Assembly: GCA_965229935.1 (NCBI GenBank) | Contig: CBDDKB010000002.1 | Location: 1,860,001-1,924,000, forward strand | DNA: 64,000 bases | DNA from: SPJN01 sp965229935 | GTDB lineage: Bacteria; Pseudomonadota; Alphaproteobacteria; SPJN01 | Direction of reading: 5' to 3' | Shown here: positions 9,317-18,200 of the stretch, piece by piece | Numbering within the stretch: the first letter of the stretch is position 1 | Layout of the letters: the number at the start of each line of letters is the position of its first letter | Position numbers and translations under genes: made by a program | Notes under the pieces: generated by a model | What the model was told of the DNA's origin: nothing | What the model saw: the letters and a program-made list of their open reading frames with translations, nothing else | The model's database searches: none

Positions 9317-9357
9317 AAACTTCTTGTTCAGATCAACAATCCTTTTCGGAGATCACT

Positions 9358-9570
9358 ATGGCACAGACTTATCTGACAACGGAAGAACTTTCCACGCGCA
9401 TCAAATATGACCCCCGCACCATTCGTGAGCGGCTAAAGGATTCTGTCCTGATTGAAGGCGTTCACTATATTCGTCCGTTCGGCGGCCGGAAGATCCTATA
9501 CATCTGGGAGCAGATTGAATGCGACATGGCCTCAACCGTGCCCTCTCTTCTTCCAATGCGCAGCCACTAA
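9358..9570 (+). CDS. Excisionase-like small HTH protein, module 1
   Basis: A 70-residue basic protein with a winged-helix/excisionase-like pattern (YLTTEELSTRIKYDPRTIRE, then VHYIRPFGGRKILYIWEQIE). It is nearly identical to the protein at 36176-36382. Such proteins bend attachment-site DNA and direct the integrase toward excision. The frame is open from 9298, but the ATG at 9358 has a good GGAG ribosome-binding site 8 bases upstream and matches the start of the second copy. The integrase gene begins 12 bases downstream, so the two are one transcript. The excision role is inferred from family and position; a simple helix-turn-helix regulator is the alternative. Confidence 0.78.
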   Translation: MAQTYLTTEELSTRIKYDPRTIRERLKDSVLIEGVHYIRPFGGRKILYIWEQIECDMASTVPSLLPMRSH

Positions 9571-9582
9571 AGGTCTTTCCCA

Positions 9583-10782
9583 ATGGCAACCATTCGCGCA
9601 AGAGGGTCGCGTCTGTACGTTGATTTCAGATACAAAAATCAACGGTGCAAAGAGTCGACCGGCCTCACCGACACACCACAACACCGCCGCCGCCTGCAGG
9701 GTATCGTTAAGCGCATGGAAGCGGAGATGGTGCTCGGCAGCTTCGATTATGGGAAATACTTCCCCAATAGCCCCAAAGCCGAAGAGTTTCGGAAGCTGAA
9801 TCAGCGTGCCGCTGCCATGCGTGCAGATGTTCCCCTGTTTTCTGTCTTTGCAGAAGAATGGATAACCGAAAAGAAAGTCGAATGGCGCCAGTCCTATATC
9901 GACACGATGGACATTAATTTCGAGCACTATCTGCTGCCGAAATTTGGAAAGCTGCCTGTCAATGCAATCTCAAAGGCAGATATCCTGAAGTTCCGCGCTA
10001 CGATTGCCTCAGAAGACCCCAAAACCGGTAAGACCCTTAGCCCCGCACGGGTTAATCACATCATGGTGCCTTTGCGGATGGTCCTGACGGAAGCAGCCGA
10101 CCGCTACGAGTTCGTCAATCCCTACCGCAACATCAAGCCCTTGAAGGAACCCCGCGTCGAGGTGGAGCCCTTTACCTTGGCTGAGGTGAAGCAGATCATT
10201 GATACAGTCCGGCCTGACTATAAAAACTATTTCACAGTGCGGTTCTTTACAGGATTACGCTCCAGCGAAGTGGATGGCCTGCCATGGAAGAATGTGGATT
10301 TCGAGCGCAGGCAGATCCTTGTTCATCAGGCCTATGTGCAAGGCAAGATCGTTCCCACCAAGACGGATGGCTCGTTTCGGGCGGTACAGATGAACCAATT
10401 GGTGTTTGATGCCTTGCAGGACCAGAAGAAAGCAACAGGCGAGCTATCAGACTATGTCTTCTGTACCCGTAATGGTCAGCCCCTGCAGAACCGCAATGTC
10501 ACCCAGCGTGTCTGGTATCCCCTACTCAGGCATTTAGGCTTACGTGAGCGCCGTCCCTATCAAACCCGTCATACAGCGGCCACACTCTGGCTGGCAGCTG
10601 GTGAGTCACCTGAGTGGATTGCCCGCCAGATGGGCCATACGACCACCAAGATGCTGTTCAACGTCTACTCCCGCTATGTCCCCAACCTGACACGTCAGGA
10701 CGGATCAGCCTTTGACCGTCTGCTTGCCAAGGAGTTTGAGCAGGCATTGCCTATTAATCCCACCCCCACCAAGTCTGAATAG
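9583..10782 (+). CDS. Tyrosine-type site-specific integrase, module 1 (intact)
   Basis: A 399-residue tyrosine recombinase that integrates and excises a genomic island. The N-terminal arm-binding domain (VDFRYKNQRCKESTGLTDTP) is followed by a core-binding SAM-like domain (about residues 85-190) and the catalytic domain. The catalytic set is complete: Arg in FFTGLRSSEVDGLPW, HTAA in RPYQTRHTAATLWL, the GH box IARQMGHTTTKM and the nucleophile Tyr in NVYSRYVP. It is over 90 percent identical by eye to the truncated integrase at 36394-37304, so both probably recognise the same kind of site, a tRNA-Arg 3' part. No such att sequence is seen to the left of this module. An exonuclease-like gene follows 8 bases downstream. 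Confidence 0.93.
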   Translation: MATIRARGSRLYVDFRYKNQRCKESTGLTDTPQHRRRLQGIVKRMEAEMVLGSFDYGKYFPNSPKAEEFRKLNQRAAAMRADVPLFSVFAEEWITEKKVEWRQSYIDTMDINFEHYLLPKFGKLPVNAISKADILKFRATIASEDPKTGKTLSPARVNHIMVPLRMVLTEAADRYEFVNPYRNIKPLKEPRVEVEPFTLAEVKQIIDTVRPDYKNYFTVRFFTGLRSSEVDGLPWKNVDFERRQILVHQAYVQGKIVPTKTDGSFRAVQMNQLVFDALQDQKKATGELSDYVFCTRNGQPLQNRNVTQRVWYPLLRHLGLRERRPYQTRHTAATLWLAAGESPEWIARQMGHTTTKMLFNVYSRYVPNLTRQDGSAFDRLLAKEFEQALPINPTPTKSE

Positions 10783-10790
10783 GAGCCCCC

Positions 10791-11549
10791 ATGTCTAGAC
10801 AGATCAAGCCACCCTTTGGCTTTGAGCCCCGCCACAAAGTCCTGCGCTATCTTGAACAGCGCGATATTCGCAAAAGCGGCAACAGACCTGTCGGCTCTGT
10901 AATCGTGATTGATGTTGGCACAACCGGCCTACGGGTTGAATTTGACCATGTCACGGAACTCGGCTGGATGGAGGTCGGTTATGATGCAAGGCATCAGATC
11001 TGTGGGGTCAACGGCCCCTATATCCATAAGGGGATATTTCCCACGACCTTGAACCTTGTGTCCGATCAGGGCCAATCAGTTGGCTATACACATCCAGACC
11101 TTCAACTCTTTCTTGATCGGGTCGAACGGGCCGGCCTGATCATCAGCCACAACAACAATTTTGATCGCCCCATGCTGGAGAAGGCCATCCCTGCCCTTGC
11201 CAGTACAAGCGCCAAATGGGCCTGTACCCTGCATGATCTAGACTGGAAATCAGTTGGCAGCTTGGATAACCGCCTGTGCGATCTGCTGGATCATTATGGT
11301 GCCTGCCACAATCGTCACAACACGGAAGATGATGTCATTGCCCTTACCTGGCTGCTGGGCCGGTGCTGGCCCGAGGCGCAATACAATCCATTTCCCTATC
11401 CCAGGCTTTCCATCGCCGGAAAGGATAATCGGGATCAGGAATGTTATGTGACCAACCTGTCCATGCTGATCCGCAAGGCAGAAGAAGAAGCGCAACAGCA
11501 GTTCCGCCCACAATCCAAAACCCCCTCATTCGGCGTGATGGACTTTTAG
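10791..11549 (+). CDS. DnaQ-like (DEDDh) 3'-5' exonuclease fold protein with altered motif I
   Basis: A 252-residue protein of the DEDD exonuclease superfamily, which degrade DNA or RNA from 3' ends using two metal ions. Exo II is visible as IISHNNNFDRPML (about residues 117-129) and Exo III as CHNRHNTEDDVIALTWLL (near 175). Exo I should read DxExT but here reads IDVGTTGL: the first Asp is kept and the catalytic Glu is Gly. The enzyme may therefore be inactive, act as a nucleic-acid binder, or use another acidic residue. A GGAG ribosome-binding site precedes the ATG, which follows the integrase stop closely, so the gene is probably cargo expressed with the integrase. Such exonucleases are common in islands and phage-defence loci; the role here is unknown. 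Confidence 0.7.
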   Translation: MSRQIKPPFGFEPRHKVLRYLEQRDIRKSGNRPVGSVIVIDVGTTGLRVEFDHVTELGWMEVGYDARHQICGVNGPYIHKGIFPTTLNLVSDQGQSVGYTHPDLQLFLDRVERAGLIISHNNNFDRPMLEKAIPALASTSAKWACTLHDLDWKSVGSLDNRLCDLLDHYGACHNRHNTEDDVIALTWLLGRCWPEAQYNPFPYPRLSIAGKDNRDQECYVTNLSMLIRKAEEEAQQQFRPQSKTPSFGVMDF

Positions 11550-11602
11550 CCCAAGCCGATAATCACTCCCAATCCCCTACCAACGACAAGAAGGAACATC
11601 CT

Positions 11603-12091
11603 ATGTCCCCCACATTCAAAACAGACGACCAGAGGTCCTCCACCATTATCGATTTTCCCCGCTCAAGCACAGGAAGGACAGGCAAACTCTCAAGCAGCCT
11701 GGCGCGCGGTGCCTTCAAACGTCCTGGTGGCACGTTAGCTGACAGTGACTACAATGGTAATCACATTGCTCAACCCGGCATCTCTTCATCGAGCATCAGC
11801 TATTTTGAAGGACGCATGCTTGACCTTGCCAAAGACCTTGGTGTTCCGACCAATCGTCGCGAGGCAAGGAAACTGGCACAGGTGCTAAACTCGTCACTCG
11901 GCATGAACCAGACTGTCACCATCGCAGTTTTGCTCGGTCAGCCCCTTGCTATCGACAATATCACCGCCATCACCAACATCATTGAAAACACAGTCTTGCG
12001 ATTGGGCATCCACGCCCCTTCTAGCTTCGATAACTGGTGCTTTCTGCTCAACTGCCTGATCGATGATGCCTTGGCACAGGATTGCGGGTAA
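11603..12091 (+). CDS. Hypothetical island protein
   Basis: A 162-residue soluble protein that I do not recognise. The first 50 residues are Ser/Thr/Arg-rich and look disordered (IIDFPRSSTGRTGKLSSSLA). The rest is predicted helical (YFEGRMLDLAKDLGVPTNRR, then LAIDNITAITNIIENTVLRL). There is no signal peptide or membrane segment. I took the ATG at 11603 because an AAGGA ribosome-binding site lies 8 bases upstream; the longer frame back to 11441 would overlap the exonuclease gene. It follows the exonuclease by 53 bases and precedes the 338-residue protein by 159 bases, suggesting a cargo operon. No function can be assigned. Confidence 0.65.
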   Translation: MSPTFKTDDQRSSTIIDFPRSSTGRTGKLSSSLARGAFKRPGGTLADSDYNGNHIAQPGISSSSISYFEGRMLDLAKDLGVPTNRREARKLAQVLNSSLGMNQTVTIAVLLGQPLAIDNITAITNIIENTVLRLGIHAPSSFDNWCFLLNCLIDDALAQDCG

Positions 12092-12250
12092 GCCGCAATG
12101 ATCTAGCTATGGGGATGTTGCCAACTCCGTAGGCAGCAATCCCCTCACCTCACCTTCTGACTTTTTGCGCGCCCGTTCATTCCGACGTACGCGCCGCAGC
12201 CCCGCTTTGTCTGACAACAAAGCAATTCCCCCCCCCAGAAAGGACCACAC

Positions 12251-13267
12251 ATGTCTAATATTGCAGCCGCCATTAACGAGTTCGCCGTCACCACACCGGT
12301 TTCGGATATGAAACTGTCCGGTACCGACTGGACGCATCCACTATCCCGCAGGGACATTACCGCCCCCTATGATCTCGAAGACATGGTTCGCCGCCGTCTT
12401 AGCTTCATGGGCATTGACGAAGAAACCTGCGAACCATTGGTTCTGGACTTCATCCGTAAGGAAATTAGGGACAATGATCGGACCATCGCCGCTATATTCA
12501 TTCTCTTCGGTATGGCCTTGGCTACCCGCGATGATTCCATGATTCTCGACGAACAGATCATCAAGACCCTGTCTTGGGGTCCCTATTCAGAGAGCTATTT
12601 TGACAATCAGACCTCATATTCAATGCGCGACGAGGTTGATGAACTAGGTGGGCTACAAGCTTTTGGCGAGAAGGATACACTTGCGAAGGTCCGCAATGGC
12701 CTGAAACGCGTCGTCACAGAAGCCAATAAATATGACCAGCACATGAGACAATTGATGGGCATCTGCTTCAGCGGGCAAGACAGCATGGACACCAAACTGC
12801 TGAGCTGGTTCATCAAATGTGCCGAGCTGAAACAAGTGGCCGTCATCGACAATGCCGAGATCAATTACAGCCATGCGGGCCATTTCATTGCGCATGGGGA
12901 TCATTACAAACACCCCTTATTGGGAACAGATAAAAACGACCGCTATCTAAGTTCCGGCCGCGATTCAGGCATGTATACGTCTGCACTTGTGGCTTACTGG
13001 CCTGAACTGCGATTAGCGCGCACCATCAGCCGCTTTTACTTATTCCCGAATGGCGTCAGCATTCCCGAGCATCTCGAACCGATCATCGCGAAGATGGATA
13101 ATGGCGAAGTGCTCGACACCCTCAGGGACTATGAGCTTAACCTGCCAAAGCTAGAAGGCGAAGACGAGCGCGAGTTCCGGGATGAACTGATCGAACAAGT
13201 CGATGAGGAAGTCGCGCGAATTTTGGAACCGGAAGAACTGAACCCCGACGAGTTTGAAGACGGATAA
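12251..13267 (+). CDS. Hypothetical island protein, 338 residues, acidic C-terminus
   Basis: A soluble 338-residue protein with no family I recognise. An AGAAAGGA ribosome-binding site sits 6-8 bases before the ATG. Residues 1-60 are mixed, a hydrophobic segment IAAIFILFGMALATR occurs near 80-94 but is too short and isolated for a confident membrane helix, and the last 40 residues are strongly acidic (EREFRDELIEQVDEEVARIL). Two His-rich stretches (YSHAGHFIAHGDHYKH near 207) could bind metal, but this is only an observation. It is preceded by the 162-residue gene in the same direction and meets a convergent HTH gene 30 bases after its stop. Possibly a toxin or defence component; no direct evidence. 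Confidence 0.65.
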   Translation: MSNIAAAINEFAVTTPVSDMKLSGTDWTHPLSRRDITAPYDLEDMVRRRLSFMGIDEETCEPLVLDFIRKEIRDNDRTIAAIFILFGMALATRDDSMILDEQIIKTLSWGPYSESYFDNQTSYSMRDEVDELGGLQAFGEKDTLAKVRNGLKRVVTEANKYDQHMRQLMGICFSGQDSMDTKLLSWFIKCAELKQVAVIDNAEINYSHAGHFIAHGDHYKHPLLGTDKNDRYLSSGRDSGMYTSALVAYWPELRLARTISRFYLFPNGVSIPEHLEPIIAKMDNGEVLDTLRDYELNLPKLEGEDEREFRDELIEQVDEEVARILEPEELNPDEFEDG

Positions 13268-13297
13268 CGCGCCGAAGCCGACGGACAGGCGGAGCAA

Positions 13298-13555
13298 CTA
13301 TCGCTTCGCCTGTTTCTTTCGCACCTGTTTCTGGATTTGGGACATCAATTCACCGGCATCAAGATCAAGCACTGATGCGATTTCGATCAGTTCGACAACG
13401 TCCAGGCGTCGTTGACCGTTTTCGAACTTGGACACAAAGCTCTGCGGCTTGCCCAAAATGCGCGCCAGCTCATCCTGGGTCAGGCTTTTCTGTTGCCGCG
13501 CCGTAACGAGCGACTGCGTAAACTGCCTATAGATTTCGGTGAAGTTGGATTTCAC
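13298..13555 (-). CDS. Xre-family HTH regulator
   Basis: An 85-residue Cro/CI-type DNA-binding protein with a textbook HTH_3 domain: SLTQDELARILGKPQSFVSK followed by FENGQRRLDVVELIEIASVL, and a basic tail KQVRKKQAKR. It is convergent with the 338-residue gene and divergent from the membrane-protein gene at 13912. The AT-rich region upstream of its start contains several ATATTC/GATATT palindromes (13588-13740), probable operators. It is likely an autoregulator of this part of the island. It could equally be the antitoxin-like partner of a neighbour, but no adjacent toxin gene is recognisable. Confidence 0.85.
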   Translation of the reverse strand: MKSNFTEIYRQFTQSLVTARQQKSLTQDELARILGKPQSFVSKFENGQRRLDVVELIEIASVLDLDAGELMSQIQKQVRKKQAKR

Positions 13556-13587
13556 TTAGCCTGCTCCGATTAGAACTGGCTAAATCA

Positions 13588-13740
13588 CATATATTCAATA
13601 TCAGAATATCCCAAAACAGGTTGTGCGCGGGAAATCTAAATGCCGACCTCAATCCCTCGCCTCACTCGGAGGCGACATCGCAACTTTCATATATTCCAAT
13701 ATGGGATATTTTCTGATAATATTCGTTATTAGGATATTCA
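13588..13740. repeat. AT-rich palindromic repeats upstream of the Xre gene
   Basis: CATATATTC occurs at 13588 and again at 13688, exactly 100 bases apart. Each is followed by palindromic GATATT/AATATC elements (AGAATATCCC at 13603, GGGATATT at 13703, AGGATATTCA at 13731). They lie between the divergent Xre gene and the gene at 13912 and look like a cluster of repressor-binding sites. The rest of 13556-13911 shows no convincing gene. Confidence 0.45.
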
Positions 13741-13911
13741 TAGAAAAATTAGGGCCTTACCTAAGTGCACAATTGCTGTCTGGAAACTGTCTTATGACCA
13801 CTTCATCGCATCGCTCACCCGCGATAGATGCCGCGGCGCTCTAGCCTGTCTCAGATTCACGGCACACAAAACCAACCAATTTTAACGAACAAACTCTTTC
13901 GGAGAACAATC

Positions 13912-14448
13912 ATGATTGAACTGATTACTGGGCGCGTTTCCACCACAGGCATGGCATTCAACCCCGGCAATCCTGACGCAGGGTTTACAAAAACGGCTGA
14001 CTTTCGTCCCGGAGGCATTGCAGGTTTTGACGCCTTTCAATCACATCGATTTATGATTGGGACTTCTCGCGCATTTTATCCCTCAGCCAATGGCGTGGAT
14101 TGTTCACATGGCGATGAAGTTGTCGCTGTAGGTGAACACAAAAAGGGCGAGTTCAGAGTTATTGCCTTGGCAAATGTTACAACAAAAATGATGGACGATG
14201 GCAGCACGTTGCGGAAAACCATGCTAAAGGGAATCAGGCTGTATTCATGGTTAGCAATCCTCATGAGTTTTGCATGCCTCATCACGATCATATTGTCGAT
14301 TATGGCACCAATCTGGTTGATTGGCGGCATATGCGGCCTTGTCTACACGAAACGTCGTGAGAAGGTCATCAACCAAGCAATCGAAATGCTTCGAAACCAC
14401 GTCAACGAACTGTCGATGCAACCTTCCAGCGTTCAGACACAAGCTTGA
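13912..14448 (+). CDS. Hypothetical membrane-anchored protein
   Basis: A 178-residue protein with a soluble N-terminal domain of about 105 residues (ELITGRVSTTGMAFNPG, VDCSHGDEVVAVGEHKKGEF) and then a hydrophobic hairpin near residues 110-145: SWLAILMSFACLITIILSIM and APIWLIGGICGLVY. A charged tail follows (TKRREKVINQAIEMLRN). The N-terminal part looks like a small beta-barrel or OB-like fold, but I cannot name a family. The ATG at 13912 has a GGAGAA ribosome-binding site 7 bases upstream; the frame is open upstream to 13828 without one. It is transcribed away from the Xre gene across the palindromic repeats, so it is probably under its control. It may work with the next small membrane protein. 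Confidence 0.65.
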   Translation: MIELITGRVSTTGMAFNPGNPDAGFTKTADFRPGGIAGFDAFQSHRFMIGTSRAFYPSANGVDCSHGDEVVAVGEHKKGEFRVIALANVTTKMMDDGSTLRKTMLKGIRLYSWLAILMSFACLITIILSIMAPIWLIGGICGLVYTKRREKVINQAIEMLRNHVNELSMQPSSVQTQA

Positions 14449-14574
14449 TTTGTAAAATAGTTTACGCGGCGCCAACGCGTCCAGCCATAGATTCGATAGC
14501 TACAAGTCAGCCCCCAGTATGGCGACTAAACGAAAACGCACAATTTCAACGCTTGTCGAACAGGAGAACTATCT

Positions 14575-14781
14575 ATGATTAGACTTTTAAGACGCTTTCT
14601 TGGCATTTGCCTCGTAGTCCTATTGTTTCCCTTTTGGGTGGCAGCCTTGAATTTCTCAGAAGCTATTACGGATACATGCTTGCCCTATGGCGACGGGTGG
14701 GCTTTTCCAATCTTCGCCATATTTTCTGCACTCGGGTTCCCAGGGCTGATTGCCTTGGGAAATCTTTTCCCGACATTCTAG
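14575..14781 (+). CDS. Small membrane protein
   Basis: A 68-residue protein with two hydrophobic segments, LGICLVVLLFPFWVAAL (residues 9-25) and WAFPIFAIFSALGFPGLIAL (42-61). The basic start MIRLLRR puts the N-terminus in the cytoplasm. A CAGGAGAA ribosome-binding site lies 8 bases before the ATG, a good sign for a real small gene. It follows the membrane-anchored protein by 126 bases in the same direction. No family is recognised; small membrane proteins of this kind in islands are sometimes toxins or phage-defence effectors, but nothing specific supports that here. Confidence 0.5.
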   Translation: MIRLLRRFLGICLVVLLFPFWVAALNFSEAITDTCLPYGDGWAFPIFAIFSALGFPGLIALGNLFPTF

Positions 14782-14987
14782 ATCTTGCGACAGATGACCT
14801 TTGGCTTCTGGCCATTTTCTTAAGTGAATATTCCACGCGCATGATATCACCAGAAACCGCGGAAATCCGCGGAACGCCACTTACTTTGGGCGTATGACTC
14901 CATAATGACTGTGAAGGAGGCGGTCATCACGATTCACTCCTTCGCATTTCAAAATGACCTATCACGGTCTTAACAATGGAGAACACA

Positions 14988-15152
14988 ATGTCCGTGCAAT
15001 CAATTAACGAATAATCAACCACAGTAGTTGCGAATAGGTTCGATTCATCTACCTTCGCCAAAGGACATGTACCAAAACTGGTCCTGAAATCTATCACAGA
15101 TTCCTTTGAAGCTGCGGTCTCCGCTATGAAAAGCGGGTTTCCTAGACTGTAG
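14988..15152 (+). pseudogene. Possible small gene interrupted by an in-frame stop
   Basis: An ATG at 14988 with GGAGAA upstream opens a frame MSVQSINE, then TAA, and then continues without interruption for 45 codons (TTVVANRFDSSTFAKGHVPK, then SITDSFEAAVSAMKSGFPRL) to TAG at 15150-15152. After that stop the same frame stays open toward the recombinase end. A ribosome-binding site followed by a protein-like frame with a single early ochre codon suggests a gene killed by point mutation, or a chance frame. The remainder of 14782-15224 shows nothing else. No family recognised. Confidence 0.3.
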
Positions 15153-15224
15153 CTCCAAGAAGAAATCAAAAGCATACGATCAGAACCGGAAGTAACTGAA
15201 ATCGATAAATCAGTTTACGCGAAA

Positions 15225-18200
15225 TCAAAAGCTCCTGACGGCAGACAACTCATTGGCCACGACTTTAGGATCCAACGCCTTAAAGAAAATGCAGAACAGA
15301 TAGACGGCATACCAGAGACCATAGCTGCCTCCGCCCTCGTCGTTAACCAACTCTATTGACCAAACGCCCCAAGGCCATTTCTTGCTTTTAAATTCTGAGG
15401 GCTCCGCACGGTCGATCACTATACCCTTCGAAATATTCCGTGATCGCCGAAATACTACAGCGGATCTGTCGGCAGCGTGCTGATTGGGTATCCACCTGAT
15501 ATTGATGTTTTGCACCGGCACAATTCGCATAAACAAGCGCAACAACAAAAGACCATCTGCTTCCGCATCAAACTGGCCAGAACCAAATGGATTGAACGAT
15601 CTTTTAGATGAACTGACACAGGCAAGATAGGATTTGAATTCACGATGTATCCGCTCCTGCTGTTCAATCTGAATAGATGTAAACTTACGCTGCGCTCCTA
15701 ACAAACAGCCGCCGCCATCATCAAGCTGCCACAAACCAGTTACTTGGAGCAAAGAGGCCACCTTCTGCCAAGCAGTATTTAGCAACTTACGCTCATAAAA
15801 TTGCCTTGGGTAGCTCGCTAGCAGTCCCGGCACCTCTCCAAAGGAATCAATCTGCTTATTCGCTGCATCTCCAACACCGGTCAGTAATTGAGTCCGTATA
15901 CCTTTGAACTGATCCTTTGGCTCGTCATTATCTCTAGAGCGACTTTTTGGTGCCCGCTTTTCTTTGACTGGCTTCTGGGTCAACCGAGACGCCGTTCTTG
16001 TCATCGCTTCAATAAGATCAGCACATAGCGCTTCAGGGAATTCTACCTTCAAAGCAATCTCAGAAGGTTGCATACCTTGATGTGCCAACACCGCCATTTT
16101 CTGAAAATCTCCAGCAGTTGGCATAATTGCGGTAATTTTCGGAACATCAGGTTTCTTCGGCTCATAGATCTCAAACCTGTTCAGTTCGTCATACTTCGAA
16201 CGCTTTATCATCTCTTCTTGCAGAACATTGAGTCGATCAAAGGTTGATTTCGACCGAAACCCAGTCATCAAGTGACTTGCACGCCCAACTGACAGTCCCA
16301 AGAAATCCGCCATAAATCGCTGATTACAATCCAACGCAACGACTTCACCTGCCACGATGCCAGTATAGAAGGGTTGATCTTGTGCCATCGCTTCAACACT
16401 CATTAACTCCATGACATGCAGATAACTAGCCATCGTTTCCTCATAACCAGCATGTCCCAACGATTGTGAAACTATATGGACAAGCCTACGATCCACCCTG
16501 GTTGCAATATTTTGATTATGATGCCTCGCGCCAATTTCTTTGAGCAGCTCTTTTCCTTGCACCCCATTGATGATGTCAGAATGAGGGTTACACGCAAGGT
16601 GCAATGCCATAAACAAATTGGATGCAGCAGTGTGGCGCAAATCATGAAACCGGAAGTCCTCGTTGCCAGTTATCTGTTTCAACATTGGCAACAAAATGCG
16701 TCTGACGGACTTTGATGAAACTGGGCTTGATCCATCAACGAACAGCGGCTTCTGACTACTCGACAACTCATCAAGAGCAAGAGATTGCATACGCGCACGA
16801 CGCACACAATATTCATATACTTTCCGCAGATCCTGCTCAGGCATAAGTGCCGCAATGTTTATCACACGCTGACTGGTTGTTGACTTTACACGACCAAGCT
16901 TGTTGCGACGTATCACGAGTGATGCAGCGACAATTTCAATTTCGCCTTCTCCGCTTTTATCGCCAACAATCAAGTCAATATCACAGCACTCAAGTCCGAC
17001 TAGTTCGCCGATACGCACACCGCACCAATATGCTAGAAGCAATAAAGTCTCTAACTTCTCCGACCAAGCGCTATTGCCCATTTCTCGAATCGAAGCCTGT
17101 GCAGCTCGCATTTCAAGGATCGTCAGATATGCTGCCCTAAGCTGTCTGCGCCGCGACGGCACGCCGAAATGTTGGTATAGATCGAGTTCAGGAATATCTT
17201 CTTCTACTCGGCTTAGGATGAAGTCGTGAAGGCTCTGCATTTCCTTGACCAATCGGACCTTCTGGGATGCCTTCTTCTTAGCAAAAACACTCTCGTAAAT
17301 GCTTACCCAGATATCTTCTTCCTCAAACTCCTCTTCTTCGAATCCGGCAGCTGCCACAAAGAAGCGCGGGCCCAATGCACTTAAACAGTTCGTAACGCCG
17401 CCCACGCTGCTCAATTTGCTGTGTTCCTGCAAGACGTTGCGGACCAGCGCCTGCACCCATCGCGCAACCAACAAATGAACTGGGGGCAGAGATGTTCGCT
17501 CAATATATTTCTCAACATTCTCTAGTGCAGTCTTTCTCCACCTGCCGTGAGGCAGATCTTCAAAGCAATTGCGCAACCCATAATATGCCTTTCGGGCATC
17601 AACTGCTGCGTTCTTCGGTTTTCCCATCAGATCTTCAGATTGAACGGCACCGAGACTATCACCTTCTTCGGAGTCAAATGGCAGGTCCCGCACATAATCT
17701 TTGGGCTCGAACCCAAGAAGAGCAGCGGTTCGCTCGAGGTCAAGGCTTCTGGTTCTTAATTCACCAGAACGATAGGCGTAAACGGCAGGCGGCGCAGACA
17801 AGGCACCAGCATGGCGACACCATTTCCGCACCTTATTGAAACTCGCTTTAACACCAATTGCTTGCAAGAATTCCCCAACGAGGCTAGGGGCACGATCGAC
17901 CCATTTGGTCTTGAACTCTTCAATGTCCGCAAAGTCATACGTTTTTCGAAGTCGCAGAATGAGAACTGCTGTCAACGGATCGGGAATCCATGTTTGTCTT
18001 TGTTGGCTTGAGGTCTCCGTCAATGCCGCCCCCTGCTCATCTTCAGGGGTCTCCCGGTCCGTGGTTTCATTTTCCAATATCAGTTCGAGAACCAGGCGGC
18101 CACCTATAGCCTTTGGATTCACCTCTAGGCATCGCACCAAGCCACGCAACAAATCCGGCTGCACCAAGCCACCAAATCGCATCGCACTGTACAGCACCTG

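Noticed and set aside
13623..13844. A 73-codon plus-strand frame over the Xre promoter region
   Set aside because: Starts without ATG or a ribosome-binding site, covers the palindromic repeats and has no protein-like pattern beyond one AT-driven hydrophobic stretch.
14927..15175. An 82-codon minus-strand frame
   Set aside because: It is antisense to the better-supported interrupted frame at 14988 and has no ribosome-binding site.
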